Origin: Longimicrobium sp.
Lineage (GTDB): Bacteria > Gemmatimonadota > Gemmatimonadetes > Longimicrobiales > Longimicrobiaceae
Reading direction: 5' to 3'
NCBI GenBank assembly: GCA_036387335.1
Contig: DASVTZ010000230.1
Location: 1 to 51,618, forward strand
DNA length: 51,618 nucleotides
Of this stretch, positions 14,425-22,754 are shown piece by piece. The notes under the pieces were generated by a model. It did no database searches. It was not told where the DNA came from and saw nothing but the letters and a program-made list of their open reading frames with translations. The position numbers were made by a program, and so were the translations under genes. Numbering within the stretch: position 1 is the first letter of the stretch; every line of letters begins with the position of its first letter.

Positions 14425-16791
14425 CTACAGGTGTATCGTCGACACGAACTTGCGCACCTTCAGGTCGCCTTCCGCGAACTCCTGCGCCTCCAAGAGGTCC
14501 AGGAGCGACTCGCGCAGGGCGGGCATGCGGGCCATTTTCTCCAGCAAGGACTTCATAGCGGCGGCATGGTCCGGATTGGGGAGCGCGCTATGCACCCAAT
14601 CCGTCAGGTGCTCCCGTAGACTGGCGGCGCAGTGTCGCTGCAGCTCCGTCTCTACCAGGAACGGCGTCGCCAGGCTGTCGAATAGATCCTCCAGGAAGCG
14701 CGCGGCGAGCCGCACCTCATGCTCGCCTTCGCTCATCCACGTCACCATTGCATTGCAACCACCGGCCGCACCCGCATCTCCCCGGGGCTTCTTCAGGCGG
14801 TCGGCGATGCCTTTCTCATTCAGGAACATCATCGCCACGAGCACACCCATCTGCCACCCGCCCTCGGCTACCCACCGACGCAGCTCGCCCAGGACGACGC
14901 GAAGGCCGCGCGTGGCGATGAGAGACGCCACTGTCATTTGTATCGCCACGTACGTGCTTGCCTTCTCTGCGTAGACGCGGGTCACCAGGTCGCGCAGCAT
15001 GGACTGATACGATTGCAGCACCGCCCGGGCGGTGGCGGAGCGCTGCTGGCCGCGTTTCTGCGCCACGCGAGCCATTAGCCGGCCCAGACGCTGGACGTCC
15101 GCTATCATGGGCGCCAGGTGCTCGCGCGCCATGGCGCCCAACTCGCGCATGGCGTGCGCGGGCTCGAAGTCGCCAATCCACGAGTACGCGGCGATGATGG
15201 CTGGCAGCCGTACTCCCGCCGCCGCGGGACTGCACCGCAGCTCGTGCAGATGATGCAGGCAGAGCTTCTGGTACGGCTCGCTTCCGCTCCCCAGCACTCC
15301 CTCGTACAGCGCACCAACGGCTCCCTGCAGTCCGTCGTGGTCAGAGGCCATCCACCGGGATACCAGCGGGAAGACGATTCGCTCCGGGTCCAGTTCACCG
15401 ATGCGCCCAATGACTTGCGCCGCCAGCACCGCCAGGTCCCCACCTTCCTCGGCCAACTGGCGGAGCCCAGGCAGCAGGGTTCCGAGCGCACGCCGGTGCC
15501 GCTGGAGCAGGGCCTGCCAGACCTCTTCCGGCGGGACTCCGCCGCGAAAGCGGACCATGCAGGCGAGTGTCGCTGGGTCCACGTAGTCTTCGGCATGTGC
15601 CGCGGCCAGGAGCGGCTCATCAGAGAATTCGACTGGGACGGCAGGGACTCGCCCTCCTTCGTCCTCTACCGTACGCGGAGTGCGCAGTTCCAGGTCAGCA
15701 CGCAACCAATCGCGGACGTGCCGGTGCAGCCGGTCGAAGTCCACCCAGCGCACTCCCCGTGCATCGCGCAGGCACTGCGAAACCGCCAGGGCAAGCACGG
15801 CCGACCACCCGTCCAGATCCCCGTCGGGATTGCGCAGCAGCCGCCCCCCCGTATCGCAGAAGCGCGCCCACACCTCTTCCGGCTCCAGGGCGGGACGGTT
15901 CAGCTCCGCGTACAGCGAAACGAACTCGGCGATCTGCGGCGCGTAGGTAAAGTTGCCGAGCAGCCAATCGCGGCGTGCGTCCAGCGCGGCGGCTATTTCG
16001 GCCACGTCGCCACCCTGACGCCCCATCTCCCGAAGCCGCGCCTCCAGTTCAGCCTCCAACCGCTCCCGTGAATGCCGGGGCAGCGCGCGGACGAAAGGCC
16101 GGGTGGGCGCCAGATCATCGCGCGCAGCCTCGCCGGATTCCGTGATGAAGACGACGTATGCGTTACGCTCGCGCAACTGCTCCTTCAGCTGCTGCCAGCC
16201 GGAATGGTCAGTTTTGTCCACCCGCGACAGCGTGTCGCGAAAGATCACCATCCGGTTGCGCATCTCCCTGTCGGCGACCGCCACGCGGCGCAGGTCCAGG
16301 CGCACCTGGCGGTCCAGGGACTGCACCAGCAGAGTAGGCTTGTCGCAACTTCCCCGTTCGCGCAACCGCCGGCCGACGTAGATGGACGCCGTCACCCGGC
16401 CTGCGCCTCGGGTCGCGTCCAGCAGCAGCACGCGCTGATCTTCCAGGTGCCTCACGAGGCCATCAATCGCCTCGCTCGCGTCCTCGTAGCTCCACACGCT
16501 GGTTTCTTCCCAGCTTTCCGAGACCGGCTGGGCGTCGGCGCACGTGAAGTCGCGCAGCGCCGTGCGGCTTCGGTACATGTGGACGATCTGGTTCTCGATC
16601 GTGGAGAAGCTGACATTGTCCGCTTCGATGTCGCCGGTTTCGTTGGCCTGCCGGAAGGCGCTTTCACCTTTGGACGCGCCGGGAAGCGGTCCGTCGCCCA
16701 TCGCCGCCTGGCCGCCGGAGTCGCTCGGGGGCACGGGTTCGGCAGCTGCATCAGGGGCAGGCACATTTACCAAGGTGTCCTGGTCGGACAT
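14425..16791 (-). CDS. large helical protein with degenerate P-loop (STAND-like), conflict-system component
   Basis: A 788-residue protein, last gene of the six-gene operon. Residues 1-50 are Pro/Ala/Ser-rich and probably disordered. GDIEADNVSFSTIENQIV at about 53-70 looks like a short beta-strand tail. At 120-135 RVLLLDATRGAGRVTAS sits where a Walker A would be, but the Lys is replaced (GAGRVT), and MVIFRDTLSRVD (181-192) and YVVFITES (212-219) could be the following strands. From about 260 onward the protein is almost wholly alpha-helical with many Leu/Ala/Arg helices, like a superhelical repeat array. I infer an inactive or nucleotide-independent STAND-type sensor/scaffold; this is a pattern call, not a recognised family. 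A GGAG lies 10 nt before the ATG. Confidence 0.6.
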   Translation of the reverse strand: MSDQDTLVNVPAPDAAAEPVPPSDSGGQAAMGDGPLPGASKGESAFRQANETGDIEADNVSFSTIENQIVHMYRSRTALRDFTCADAQPVSESWEETSVWSYEDASEAIDGLVRHLEDQRVLLLDATRGAGRVTASIYVGRRLRERGSCDKPTLLVQSLDRQVRLDLRRVAVADREMRNRMVIFRDTLSRVDKTDHSGWQQLKEQLRERNAYVVFITESGEAARDDLAPTRPFVRALPRHSRERLEAELEARLREMGRQGGDVAEIAAALDARRDWLLGNFTYAPQIAEFVSLYAELNRPALEPEEVWARFCDTGGRLLRNPDGDLDGWSAVLALAVSQCLRDARGVRWVDFDRLHRHVRDWLRADLELRTPRTVEDEGGRVPAVPVEFSDEPLLAAAHAEDYVDPATLACMVRFRGGVPPEEVWQALLQRHRRALGTLLPGLRQLAEEGGDLAVLAAQVIGRIGELDPERIVFPLVSRWMASDHDGLQGAVGALYEGVLGSGSEPYQKLCLHHLHELRCSPAAAGVRLPAIIAAYSWIGDFEPAHAMRELGAMAREHLAPMIADVQRLGRLMARVAQKRGQQRSATARAVLQSYQSMLRDLVTRVYAEKASTYVAIQMTVASLIATRGLRVVLGELRRWVAEGGWQMGVLVAMMFLNEKGIADRLKKPRGDAGAAGGCNAMVTWMSEGEHEVRLAARFLEDLFDSLATPFLVETELQRHCAASLREHLTDWVHSALPNPDHAAAMKSLLEKMARMPALRESLLDLLEAQEFAEGDLKVRKFVSTIHL

Positions 16792-16824
16792 GGATCGCGG
16801 CTCCAGGTCTTGAGAATGGAAGCG

Positions 16825-18036
16825 TCAGACCCCCAGCGCGTTTTGCAGCCAGGTGGGATCCATCAGGTTGTTCAGCACATTCAGTTCAACGTCACCCGGC
16901 ACGGGGTGCAGCGAGGAGACCAGTGTGCGCGCCCGGTGCGCGTACTGGTCACGCCGGATCTCATCGCTCGTGCCGTCCGCCAGCACCTCGGCGACAAGGT
17001 GCAGCAGCGAGGAGCGAATGGCGTTTTTCGTCGGGGTCGGATGCACGTCGCTGGTGGCGGCGGCCAGGTCGATTACCACCGCGGCCAGGCGATCGCCACG
17101 TGGCACAGGTGGAGAGGAGGCACCTTCCTTCCCAGGGGAAAGCAGTGTGGGAGGGTGGCTGCCGCCACCCTCGCCGGCGGTCAGGCCGCGCGGGCCATGG
17201 AACGTGTTGCGGTATTCAGCAGCGTTGCGGACGGCCCCTCCGACGGTGCGAATCGCTTCACGCTCGGCTTCGTACCTGCCCTCCCGCAGGCCCCGCCGAT
17301 GCGACACCTCCTGCTCCTGATCCTCCAGATCGGCGATCTCGAGGCCCGCCGAGATGGCGTGTCCGCGTACGCTGATATCTTTCTGCCTACGGCGTCGCGC
17401 GAGGATCTCCTCGTTCTCGATCTCCGCGAGCTTCAGCTCCCGGGTCAGCTCCAGGTCGGTGATCCCGCGATCGACGGTGCGGATCGTCTTCGTCTCGCTT
17501 TCAGGAAGCTGCAGGTCCACCCCGATCGAGCGGATCCCGATTCCGAAGCGCGCGGCGTCTTTCCGAAGGGGGCTCAGGTTGTCGTGGATCACGGTGTCCA
17601 CGGATGCCCGGAAGGAGTGCCACACCGAATTCCATGGAAGCTCACACACGAGGGCGGAGATTACGTCTCCCACCTTTCTACACACGGAGCCCAGCGGGTC
17701 ATTGGTGCGGGTCGTGACCAGCAGGCGGGCATCGTCCACGTAGTAGCACAGGTTGAACAGCAGGTCGAACTCGTGCGCGTGATCCGACAAGACCACGTGG
17801 CGGCTGAAGTCCGCGTACAGCTCCGGTGCGGCGGTGACGGCGTACGCCACGTACTCCTTTCTGGGCCCGAGAGTGCGGCGCAGAAACCCCTCTTTCTGCA
17901 TCGGAGTGCCGGAAGGGAGTATGCAGTGGAACTTCTCGCCCAGGTCGCCCGCGCGCTCGAACACCACTACCGTGTGTCCTTCCAGCGGCTCCGCCTCATG
18001 CTTTCTGAGCAGGCGCTCTTCGAAGGTCTGGTTCAT
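16825..18036 (-). CDS. SPFH/band-7-like protein
   Basis: A 403-residue protein. Residues about 15-180 have the pattern of an SPFH/band-7 (stomatin, prohibitin, flotillin) domain: alternating strands, then VWHSFRASVDTVIHDNLSP and FGIGIRSIGVDLQLPES, which match the end of band-7 domains where the conserved I-V-D-L-P segment leads into a coiled coil. The charged helix LTRELKLAEIENEEILARRRRQKD (around 195-218, shown in part) is that coiled coil. No N-terminal membrane hairpin is obvious. Such proteins form ring scaffolds on membranes. The C-terminal 130 residues are unrecognised. It overlaps the upstream gene by ATGA (18033-18036). Confidence 0.6.
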   Translation of the reverse strand: MNQTFEERLLRKHEAEPLEGHTVVVFERAGDLGEKFHCILPSGTPMQKEGFLRRTLGPRKEYVAYAVTAAPELYADFSRHVVLSDHAHEFDLLFNLCYYVDDARLLVTTRTNDPLGSVCRKVGDVISALVCELPWNSVWHSFRASVDTVIHDNLSPLRKDAARFGIGIRSIGVDLQLPESETKTIRTVDRGITDLELTRELKLAEIENEEILARRRRQKDISVRGHAISAGLEIADLEDQEQEVSHRRGLREGRYEAEREAIRTVGGAVRNAAEYRNTFHGPRGLTAGEGGGSHPPTLLSPGKEGASSPPVPRGDRLAAVVIDLAAATSDVHPTPTKNAIRSSLLHLVAEVLADGTSDEIRRDQYAHRARTLVSSLHPVPGDVELNVLNNLMDPTWLQNALGV

Positions 18037-19025
18037 CGTGGTTTTTCCTGGTGAGAGCTTTGGTTGGTGGTGAGGTCGCCCGAGCCCGCGGGACCCAGGC
18101 TGGAGCGGGCACGGTTCAACCGCTCGTGTTGGCTCCCCGCCCTCTGCAGAGCGGTCTGCACGCGCGAGCGCCAGAGCTCCATGGTGGCGGAGGCCCAGGT
18201 ATCCTCGTCAGCGCCCCCATTCAAGGGCCCGGGCAGTATCCCGGCGTCTTCCGCCCCGCCGGCGCCGGAGCGCGTGAGCTCGAGGTAAAACCGGCTGCGC
18301 GACGCGAACAGGAACGCGAGCTCGTCCGCTATCCGCTCGGCGAAAGCCAGGTAGCCGTCGCGCGCCAGGGCCACGCCTACATCGACGGACCCGTCGGCCA
18401 GAGGATCGCCGGCGCCATCGCCAGACAGCTCGCGCGTTCCTGAACAGAGGGTGCGGATCTGGCCGAAGCGGGCCACCAGCTCCGCGACCCGAGTCAGGGG
18501 GGCCGGCCGTTCACGCCCCGCCAGGGGTGCCGCCTCAACCAGACACGCGCCCGCAAGGTAAAGGGCCTGGCCATAGCGACGGCGGCCCATCTGCCGGCGG
18601 GCCTGCACCAGCAGCCGTGCGGGGGCCTGAAGGCAGGGCAGACCGCGCAGGCGGTTCGCGCCCGCCAGCCCGTGCAAGTGCTCCACCGCGCCCGCGGCTT
18701 CACGTACCCGCGCGTCGGCGTCTGCCAGGGCGCGCATGGTCGTCAGGACCACGCGCCCGCGGAGGGCATGTTCCATCGCTTCGCGGTACCTGCCGGTCTT
18801 GATGGCCGCATCGGTCCTGGACAGGAATGCGTCACGGTCGTCCAGCAGATCCGGATCGTGCCTGCGAATGGCCGGAACGCCTCCAGCCAGGTGATCGAAT
18901 TCGCGCGCGGTTCGAAGGTATTCCGCGCGTAGCTCGCGCTTCATTCGCAACGGCGAGAGCGCCCGGTACTCGTATCGCCACAGCAGGCGGCGCAACTCCA
19001 GCTCCGGGCGGGCGTCGCGGCTCAC
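18033..19025 (-). CDS. unrecognised helical protein of the CHAT/ZorAB-like operon
   Basis: A 330-residue protein I do not recognise. It is rich in Arg, Ala and Leu and appears mostly alpha-helical, with spacing such as YREAMEHALRGRVVL and YGQALYLAGACLVEAA that recalls TPR-type helical pairs. The C-terminal 50 residues are polar and low complexity. No membrane segment, signal peptide or catalytic motif is seen. It has 4-nt overlaps with both neighbours (19022-19025 and 18033-18036), so its synthesis is tied to the OmpA-like and SPFH-like proteins. It holds the slot ZorC fills in Zorya but shows no similarity to ZorC that I can see. Confidence 0.7.
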   Translation of the reverse strand: MSRDARPELELRRLLWRYEYRALSPLRMKRELRAEYLRTAREFDHLAGGVPAIRRHDPDLLDDRDAFLSRTDAAIKTGRYREAMEHALRGRVVLTTMRALADADARVREAAGAVEHLHGLAGANRLRGLPCLQAPARLLVQARRQMGRRRYGQALYLAGACLVEAAPLAGRERPAPLTRVAELVARFGQIRTLCSGTRELSGDGAGDPLADGSVDVGVALARDGYLAFAERIADELAFLFASRSRFYLELTRSGAGGAEDAGILPGPLNGGADEDTWASATMELWRSRVQTALQRAGSQHERLNRARSSLGPAGSGDLTTNQSSHQEKPR

Positions 19026-19681
19026 CGAGCTTCTGCCGGTGAGTCGGTTCCCGACCGCTGCCCGGAAAAGTAGATCCGGATCTCGATCCGGCGGTTCCGG
19101 TTGCGCCGCTTGCTAACGGGCCGGTTCTGGGCATACCCGTTCACGGACATGCGGCGCTCCTCCAGCGGGCGCGCGCCACGTGTCAGAAACTTCATCACCG
19201 ACATGGCGCGCGCGGTGGAAAGCTCCCAGTTGTCGTGCGGGTACGAGGAGCGTCGAAAGGGAAGGTCGTCGGTGTGCCCTTCCACCTGGATCTGCTGGTA
19301 CAGCGGCCCCGCCGCCGCCACGTCCACCCGCTGGAACACAATGGCCAACCGCCGCAACAGTGCCGCTCCGCGGGGATGCAGCTCGTATCGGCCCGGCTCG
19401 AACAGTACCCCGTCGCCGAAGCGCAGCTGCAACAGGTTCAGCACGGCGGTGTCCGCCACCTGCCCATTGCGGATCTCATGCGCGAACTCCTCGTGGAGCA
19501 CGGCAACGAACCGTGCCTGTTTTTGCCGGGCGACGGCCAGCTCGGCGCTAGCCGAGCTGAAGTTGTGCTCCACGAAGTAGATGAGCAGAAAGAACATCAA
19601 CATGGAGGTGAGCATGTCGATCAGCCCCGGCCAGTAATTTATGCCGGTATGGACAGTCGGTGCGCCGCGCGTGGTATGCAT
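19022..19681 (-). CDS. MotB/OmpA-domain peptidoglycan-binding protein (ZorB-like)
   Basis: A 219-residue protein with one N-terminal membrane helix, NYWPGLIDMLTSMLMFFLLIYF, whose Asp22 is placed like the proton-carrying Asp of MotB, TolR and ZorB. After a linker a C-terminal OmpA-like domain follows (about 88-206): VEGHTDDLPF, NWELSTARAMSVMKFL, and the NGYAQNRPV...RNRNRRIEIRI end, the residues that bind diaminopimelate in peptidoglycan. Immediately downstream of the MotA/ExbB-like gene (15-nt gap), it would complete a 5:2-type proton-driven membrane complex. The short linker sets it nearer ZorB than a porin. Confidence 0.88.
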   Translation of the reverse strand: MHTTRGAPTVHTGINYWPGLIDMLTSMLMFFLLIYFVEHNFSSASAELAVARQKQARFVAVLHEEFAHEIRNGQVADTAVLNLLQLRFGDGVLFEPGRYELHPRGAALLRRLAIVFQRVDVAAAGPLYQQIQVEGHTDDLPFRRSSYPHDNWELSTARAMSVMKFLTRGARPLEERRMSVNGYAQNRPVSKRRNRNRRIEIRIYFSGQRSGTDSPAEAR

Positions 19682-19696
19682 GCTCGTGCTCTCCGT

Positions 19697-20863
19697 TTAG
19701 AAGAGGAAGATGAGCAGGGAAACCAGCGCGCCCGCCGCGAGCAGGGTAGGAAGCGGATTACGGCTCAGCAGGGAAAGGCCATCGTCCAGCAGCGTGCCCA
19801 GCGTAGCGGGCCTGTGAACAGTGGTCGCTTGAAAGGCCTGCTGCCGCTGCTGCACCGCGCTCAAGGCCACCGACTCGGCCACCTTGACCAGCGTTTCGTT
19901 GGCGTCGCCCAGCTGCTTGACCAGCGTGCTCAGGGCGCCCGCCGCCTCTTCGGCCGGTCCGCGCGCGGACTGCTGAGTGATCGCCCGGATGCTGTGGACG
20001 ATCTCCCCGAACGAGACCTGCATCTCCTGCATCCGCTCCAGATTACCCGCGTGGTGCTCCGACAGGCTGCCCAGATTGGCGAACGTGTCGCTAAGCTGCA
20101 GCGACAGCTTTTCCATGGCGGTTTCGTCCTCCACCGCAGGCACGGTTGCGGGGAGCAGTTCAGCCGTGGTGAAGCGCTCCAGCGCGTCGTAAAAGGCCGA
20201 CTGGGCACGCGCAAGCCGAAAGTTGAGGAAAGAGATGACAATGGCGCAGGCCAGCCCCACCAGGGTGGTGACGAACGCGGTCTTCTTGCTGGCGATGATG
20301 TGCCCCAAGCTGTCCACCGCCTCGCTGAATCCCCCCGCCGCCGGAACGCCGGACGCGCTGGGCAGCACCGCCTGCATTTCCAGCAGCATCAGGCACAACC
20401 CCAGGAAGGTGCCGAGCATTCCCAACATCATCGCCAGGTCCACCGCGTAACCGGGAAAGGCCAGTCCCGGGCTGGCGCCTTCGCGCAAGATCGTCATCTG
20501 CTGGAGCGCGTCAACATTCACCTTCACGCGCGCCTGCTTCATGCGGGCCAGCGCGTCCAGCCGGTCACCGATCAGCGTGTCGCCGGGTACGTGCTCTCGC
20601 AGCAGGTGAAGATCCACGGGAGGAGGGAGCGGAGAGCGCTTCCCGTGTTCCGCCCCCTGCGTCGGCTGCTCCGCGTCCCGAAGCTCCTGCAGCCGCGAGC
20701 GCACGTGGTTCAGCGTGCGTGTCTCGCGGTGGCGGTACCGGGCGCGGTGGCGCACAGCAGCTGATCCGGCGGCCGTTCCCAAAACCAGCAGGAATAGCAG
20801 GATCACTCGCCCGGCGACCGTGTTGTCCTGCCAGAGAAGAGAGATGATGCCGTGGGCGCTCAT
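19697..20863 (-). CDS. MotA/TolQ/ExbB proton-channel family protein (ZorA-like)
   Basis: A 388-residue membrane protein. Helix 1 is about 18-34. The two signature helices are 140-165 (AMMLGMLGTFLGLCLMLL) and 195-214 (KKTAFVTTLVGLACAIVIS), with the GMLGTFLGL and AFxTTLVGL patterns of the MotA/TolQ/ExbB family that conducts protons with a MotB/TolR/ExbD partner. A cytoplasmic loop of about 100 residues lies between helices 1 and 2. After helix 3 comes a helical coiled-coil tail (about 215-345), and a last hydrophobic segment, LPTLLAAGALVSLLIFLF, ends the protein; ZorA has a longer tail without this. AAGGGA is the Shine-Dalgarno. The start is 14 nt after the CHAT gene. Confidence 0.87.
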   Translation of the reverse strand: MSAHGIISLLWQDNTVAGRVILLFLLVLGTAAGSAAVRHRARYRHRETRTLNHVRSRLQELRDAEQPTQGAEHGKRSPLPPPVDLHLLREHVPGDTLIGDRLDALARMKQARVKVNVDALQQMTILREGASPGLAFPGYAVDLAMMLGMLGTFLGLCLMLLEMQAVLPSASGVPAAGGFSEAVDSLGHIIASKKTAFVTTLVGLACAIVISFLNFRLARAQSAFYDALERFTTAELLPATVPAVEDETAMEKLSLQLSDTFANLGSLSEHHAGNLERMQEMQVSFGEIVHSIRAITQQSARGPAEEAAGALSTLVKQLGDANETLVKVAESVALSAVQQRQQAFQATTVHRPATLGTLLDDGLSLLSRNPLPTLLAAGALVSLLIFLF

Positions 20864-20877
20864 AAGTCCCTTCGTTG

Positions 20878-21642
20878 TCAGCCGTTGAATTTCACGTCGC
20901 GCGCGGAAAGGTGCCCGATCTCGTTCGCCTGCCCTCCCGGGGCTCCTGAGCGTCCTCCCGCGTTGAATCCGATGTCGTTGCTGGCCACGATCCGGCCGAT
21001 CTTGTTGTGCTGTCCACCGGCCGACTGTGGGGCGGGGGCGGGTGGCGCGTCCAGCAGCGGCCGCCGGTCCGCGCCGAACTGCTTGCGCAGCACCGGCACC
21101 GCCGCCTCTTCGCTGCCGTCCAGCTCCATCTGGTTCACCGCGAGGTCGAACGCCTGCTGCACTCCGGCGCCGGACCCCAACGCGGTGTAGAAGGCCTGTG
21201 AGAAGGTGAAGGCGGCCTCGTCGGTGATGGCGTGGTTGGTGCCGATCGCGTAGTCCACGATGTCGCGCAGCACCTCGACGATGGAATGCGTGTGGCAGGC
21301 GTTCAGGACCACGACGCGCACCCCGCCGTCCAGCAGGTCGAACAGCTTGCCCAGCGCCGCCTTGTCCACCGCCGTGGGATTCCCCGCCGCGTCGCTCAGG
21401 TAGAGGACGCCACCTTTGCCGCCGTGCCCCGAGAAGTGGACGATGTCGGGTCGGTAGTCCAGCAGGGCAGCCTGCAGGTCGCGCGTGCGCGTGCCGAAGT
21501 GAGACTCCATTTCCAGGGTATCGTGTGCCTTCCCACGCATCAGCGCGCGCCGGATCGCGCGCATCTCCGCTTCCAGCTCCAGCTTTGCGCGGTCGCGGAA
21601 CGGGTCGGCGGCCAGGAACAGCACTTTGATCTTGTCGGACAT
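20878..21642 (-). CDS. CHAT-domain (caspase-like) protease, first gene of the operon
   Basis: A 254-residue protein. Residues 5-195 form a compact CHAT domain: KIKVLFLAADP, then IVHFSGHG with catalytic His73, then VRVVVLNACHTHS with catalytic Cys116. CHAT proteases belong to clan CD with caspases and separase, and act as effectors in bacterial death and defence systems. After a Pro/Ala linker, the last 45 residues contain two copies of a short strand motif: NKIGRIVASNDIGFN (213-227) and NEIGHLSARDVKFN (240-253). The ATG at 21642 has GGAG 8 nt upstream; the frame is open further upstream but that part is low complexity. Confidence 0.88.
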   Translation of the reverse strand: MSDKIKVLFLAADPFRDRAKLELEAEMRAIRRALMRGKAHDTLEMESHFGTRTRDLQAALLDYRPDIVHFSGHGGKGGVLYLSDAAGNPTAVDKAALGKLFDLLDGGVRVVVLNACHTHSIVEVLRDIVDYAIGTNHAITDEAAFTFSQAFYTALGSGAGVQQAFDLAVNQMELDGSEEAAVPVLRKQFGADRRPLLDAPPAPAPQSAGGQHNKIGRIVASNDIGFNAGGRSGAPGGQANEIGHLSARDVKFNG

Positions 21643-22028
21643 AGGAGTCTCCGGGGGTTGGTTTCGCGCTCTAATCTGTGCGGAGCATCTGTCGGACGGA
21701 CGGCTCCGGTTTCTCACGCGCGGCACCGGCGCCGGTCCCATGAGATCGGGGCGGCGGTCTGAACGTGGAGCGGTGGGTGGATGGGCAGCACCGCGGATCG
21801 GACCGGGCTGCATCCTCACCGTTCCCGACGAGTTGCCGAAGCTGGTGCGTGACGAACGGATGACGGCGAGGGTCGGCACGGCACCCGCGCGTCAGGTGCT
21901 GAGCGAGGTGGAGGACTCGGAGTTTACATCCTGGAGAGCGGATGCCTCGGAGTGGCGGCAGCTTGGCTACGAGGAGGGGGCACTACGAGGTGGGCCAGAT
22001 CACAGCGGTTGAGGGGTGATTTCGCCCA
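21643..22028. other. intergenic region upstream of the CHAT operon
   Basis: 386 nt between the CHAT start and the LytTR gene stop. A + strand frame ending at 22012 (beginning with non-coding-looking residues, then ILTVPDELPKLVRDERM and FTSWRADASEWRQLGYEEG) looks protein-like only in its last 65 residues and has no clear start signal near 21810. It may be the remnant of a small gene. I see no convincing sigma70 promoter for the operon; the leader is Shine-Dalgarno plus G+C-rich sequence. Confidence 0.35.
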
Positions 22029-22754
22029 TCAGCGCACCATCTCGCGCAGCGACTGGGAGCCGGCACGGCTGGCGACCACCTCCGAGCCGTCGGAGAAGCG
22101 GACGGAGAGGCGCCGCTCGTCGTAAGGGCGGATGGCGGAGACGTGGTCCAGGTTCACGATGTGCGCCCGGTGCACGCGCCGGAAGGATGCCGGGTCCAGG
22201 CGGCGCTCCAGCTCGTTCAGGCTGATGTCGGCCAGCACCTGGCCGGCGCCGGTGCACAGGGTCACGTAGTCGCCCGCGCCCTCGATGCGATGCACGTCGC
22301 GCATGCTCACGGGCACCATCTCGCCCTTTCGACGCACGAACAGCCGCTCCAGGTACGGCTCCGGCGCGGGGGCGGGCGCAGACGGGGCAGACAGGCGGCG
22401 CGCCACGCGGTCCACAGCGGCCTGGAAGCGCGTCCATCCGAACGGCTTCACCAGGTAGTCGTACGCTTCCACCTCGAAGGCGCGCAGGGCATACTCCGGG
22501 TACGCGGTGGTGAACACCGGCGCGGGGCGGTGCGCGGCGCGCTCCAGCACCTCCAGCCCGGTGCACTCCGGCATCTGCACGTCCAGGAACACCACGTCGG
22601 GCGCCAGGCGATCGATCAGCTCCACGGCCGCCATCCCGCTCTCCGCCTCGCCCACCAGCAGCAGGCGCGGATCGCGTTCCACGAAGCGCCGCAGCCGCTG
22701 CCGGGCCAGCGGCTCATCCTCCGCCACTACGGTACGCAGCGCCATCGCGCTCAT
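22029..22754 (-). CDS. LytTR-family response regulator
   Basis: A 241-residue response regulator. The receiver domain (about 5-120) has the acidic pair Glu12-Asp13, phospho-acceptor Asp58 in VVFLDVQMPE, the Thr in FTTAYPEYA, and Lys in YLVKPF. A Pro/Ala linker leads to the LytTR DNA-binding domain (about 140-240) with HRIEGAGDYVTL, FRRVHRAHIVNLDHV and RLSVRFSDGSEV. Its start overlaps the stop of the sensor kinase gene (ATGA, 22751-22754). The target genes are unknown; the S41 peptidase next to the pair is one candidate. Confidence 0.94.
   Translation of the reverse strand: MSAMALRTVVAEDEPLARQRLRRFVERDPRLLLVGEAESGMAAVELIDRLAPDVVFLDVQMPECTGLEVLERAAHRPAPVFTTAYPEYALRAFEVEAYDYLVKPFGWTRFQAAVDRVARRLSAPSAPAPAPEPYLERLFVRRKGEMVPVSMRDVHRIEGAGDYVTLCTGAGQVLADISLNELERRLDPASFRRVHRAHIVNLDHVSAIRPYDERRLSVRFSDGSEVVASRAGSQSLREMVR

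Noticed and set aside
14425-21642. Calling the operon a Zorya system
   Set aside because: Only the ZorA/ZorB-like pair is shared. There is no ZorD helicase, no ZorC EH-signature protein that I can see and no ZorE nuclease, and CHAT, SPFH-like and STAND-like proteins are not part of Zorya.
21626-22012. A 128-codon + strand gene upstream of the CHAT operon
   Set aside because: The first half is antisense to the CHAT start region; only the last 65 codons look protein-like, without a start site. Kept as a possible remnant under the intergenic entry.
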